Under the pieces are notes generated by a model. That model was not told where the DNA came from. It worked only from the letters and a program-made list of their open reading frames with translations, and did no database searches. DNA of 64,000 bases, from contig NZ_JAMZCU010000002.1 in the NCBI RefSeq assembly GCF_024273195.1, positions 434,001-498,000 of the forward strand, read 5' to 3'. Made by a program: the position numbers and the translations under genes. This document shows, in pieces, positions 63,571 through 64,000 of the stretch (its first letter is position 1; each line of letters starts with the position of its first letter). The stretch is from Devosia ureilytica (GTDB taxonomy: Bacteria > Pseudomonadota > Alphaproteobacteria > Rhizobiales > Devosiaceae).

Positions 63571-64000
63571 ATGCCCGAACTGCCCGAGGTCGAAACTGTC
63601 CGCCGGGGGCTGGCGCCCTGGCTTGAGGGCGCGACTATCGAGCGCGTGACGCTCAATCGGGCGGATCTGCGCTTCCCCTTCCCGAAAGGGTTAAAGAGCG
63701 CTTTGGAGGGCCAGCAGGTGACCCATGTCGGGCGGCGGGCCAAATATCTCTTGGTCGGGCTCTCGGGCGGCAAGACGCTCCTGAGCCATCTGGGCATGAC
63801 CGGCTCGTGGCGCTTTGCCGAGCATCCCATCGACAAGCCGCCGCGCTATTATGAGCCGGGAACCGAGCCAAAGCACGATCACATGGTCTGGACCCTCAAC
63901 CATCCCAGGCATGGCGCGAGCCATCTCATCTACGCCGATCCGCGACGCTTCGGCTTCATCGATCTCTATGACGACATTGGTGAGAGCCCCTATCTGAAGG
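63571..64000 (+). CDS. mutM: Formamidopyrimidine-DNA glycosylase, 5' part
   Basis: Base-excision repair glycosylase for 8-oxoguanine and Fapy lesions. The gene is cut off at the right edge. The visible 143 residues start MPELPEVETVRRGLAPWLEG, with catalytic Pro2 and Glu3, and continue with GRRAKYLLVGLSGGKTLLSH (the conserved Lys near position 57) and HLGMTGSWR. GAAGGAG precedes the ATG. The C-terminal zinc finger lies outside the window. Confidence 0.95.
   Translation, partial: MPELPEVETVRRGLAPWLEGATIERVTLNRADLRFPFPKGLKSALEGQQVTHVGRRAKYLLVGLSGGKTLLSHLGMTGSWRFAEHPIDKPPRYYEPGTEPKHDHMVWTLNHPRHGASHLIYADPRRFGFIDLYDDIGESPYLK

Overview
The window is GC-rich, almost fully coding DNA from an alphaproteobacterium of the order Hyphomicrobiales (Rhizobiales). 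The evidence is an Irr-type Fur regulator divergent from fabA-fabB, the miaB-phoH-ybeY-corC run, the rimP-nusA-ylxR-infB run, and the mutM / ubiE-ubiB / dut cluster. Devosia or a close relative is my best guess from protein style and from the short CCCTCCCC...GGGGAGGG intergenic dyads. That is inference: no rRNA gene is present to settle it. I see no prophage, transposase or CRISPR array.

Layout. 1-6985: an exported protein (cut off), a flavodoxin-reductase-like protein, then the transcription/translation operon rimP-nusA-ylxR-infB ending at a clear terminator. 7.1-13.7 kb: an AT-richer orphan gene, an L,D-transpeptidase, pnp and rpsO on the minus strand, an HWE-type sensor kinase and a small conserved protein. 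The usual rbfA-truB link between infB and rpsO is absent, so this is a rearranged junction. 13.7-18.0 kb: miaB, phoH, ybeY and corC-like. 18.2-28.9 kb: a carbohydrate/organic-acid island with a D-lactate-type FAD/Fe-S dehydrogenase, a LysR regulator, and a divergent ABC sugar importer operon carrying two Gfo/Idh/MocA dehydrogenases. 28.9-34.6 kb: phoD, tRNA-Gly(GCC), a cnoX-like thioredoxin, a LON-domain protein, a Trm112-like protein, an orphan gene with a SeqA-like N-terminus, and a ubiH-type hydroxylase.

34.7-38.8 kb holds two consecutive glnK-amtB pairs. Each is preceded by a sigma-54 promoter and by a 17-bp dyad 82-84 bp further upstream. 38.9-44.8 kb: ftsK, a stand-alone ClpP-like serine protease, a Q/N/G-rich low-complexity protein, lolA, a brnT-brnA toxin-antitoxin pair whose toxin has no canonical start codon at the conserved N-terminus, and uppP. 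44.9-52.8 kb: a GST, queG, an NAD-epimerase, a GNAT acetyltransferase, hydrolases, infC (AUU start), a thermonuclease-TM-SH3 protein and a GlxA-type regulator. 52.8-56.0 kb: a broken YCII-like gene, ribokinase, DUF1697, YdeI-like and arylamine N-acetyltransferase. 56.1-64.0 kb: irr with a candidate iron-control box, fabA-fabB, a MoeB/ThiF-like protein, a DUF2259 protein, dut, a lipoprotein, ubiB, ubiE and the start of mutM.

Most genes are housekeeping. The parts most worth follow-up are the duplicated nitrogen-sensing module, the AT-rich orphan with a palindromic operator over its promoter (32.7-33.4 kb), the nuclease-TM-SH3 fusion, the Q/N-rich protein beside the orphan protease, and several palindromic operators that were read directly from the sequence.
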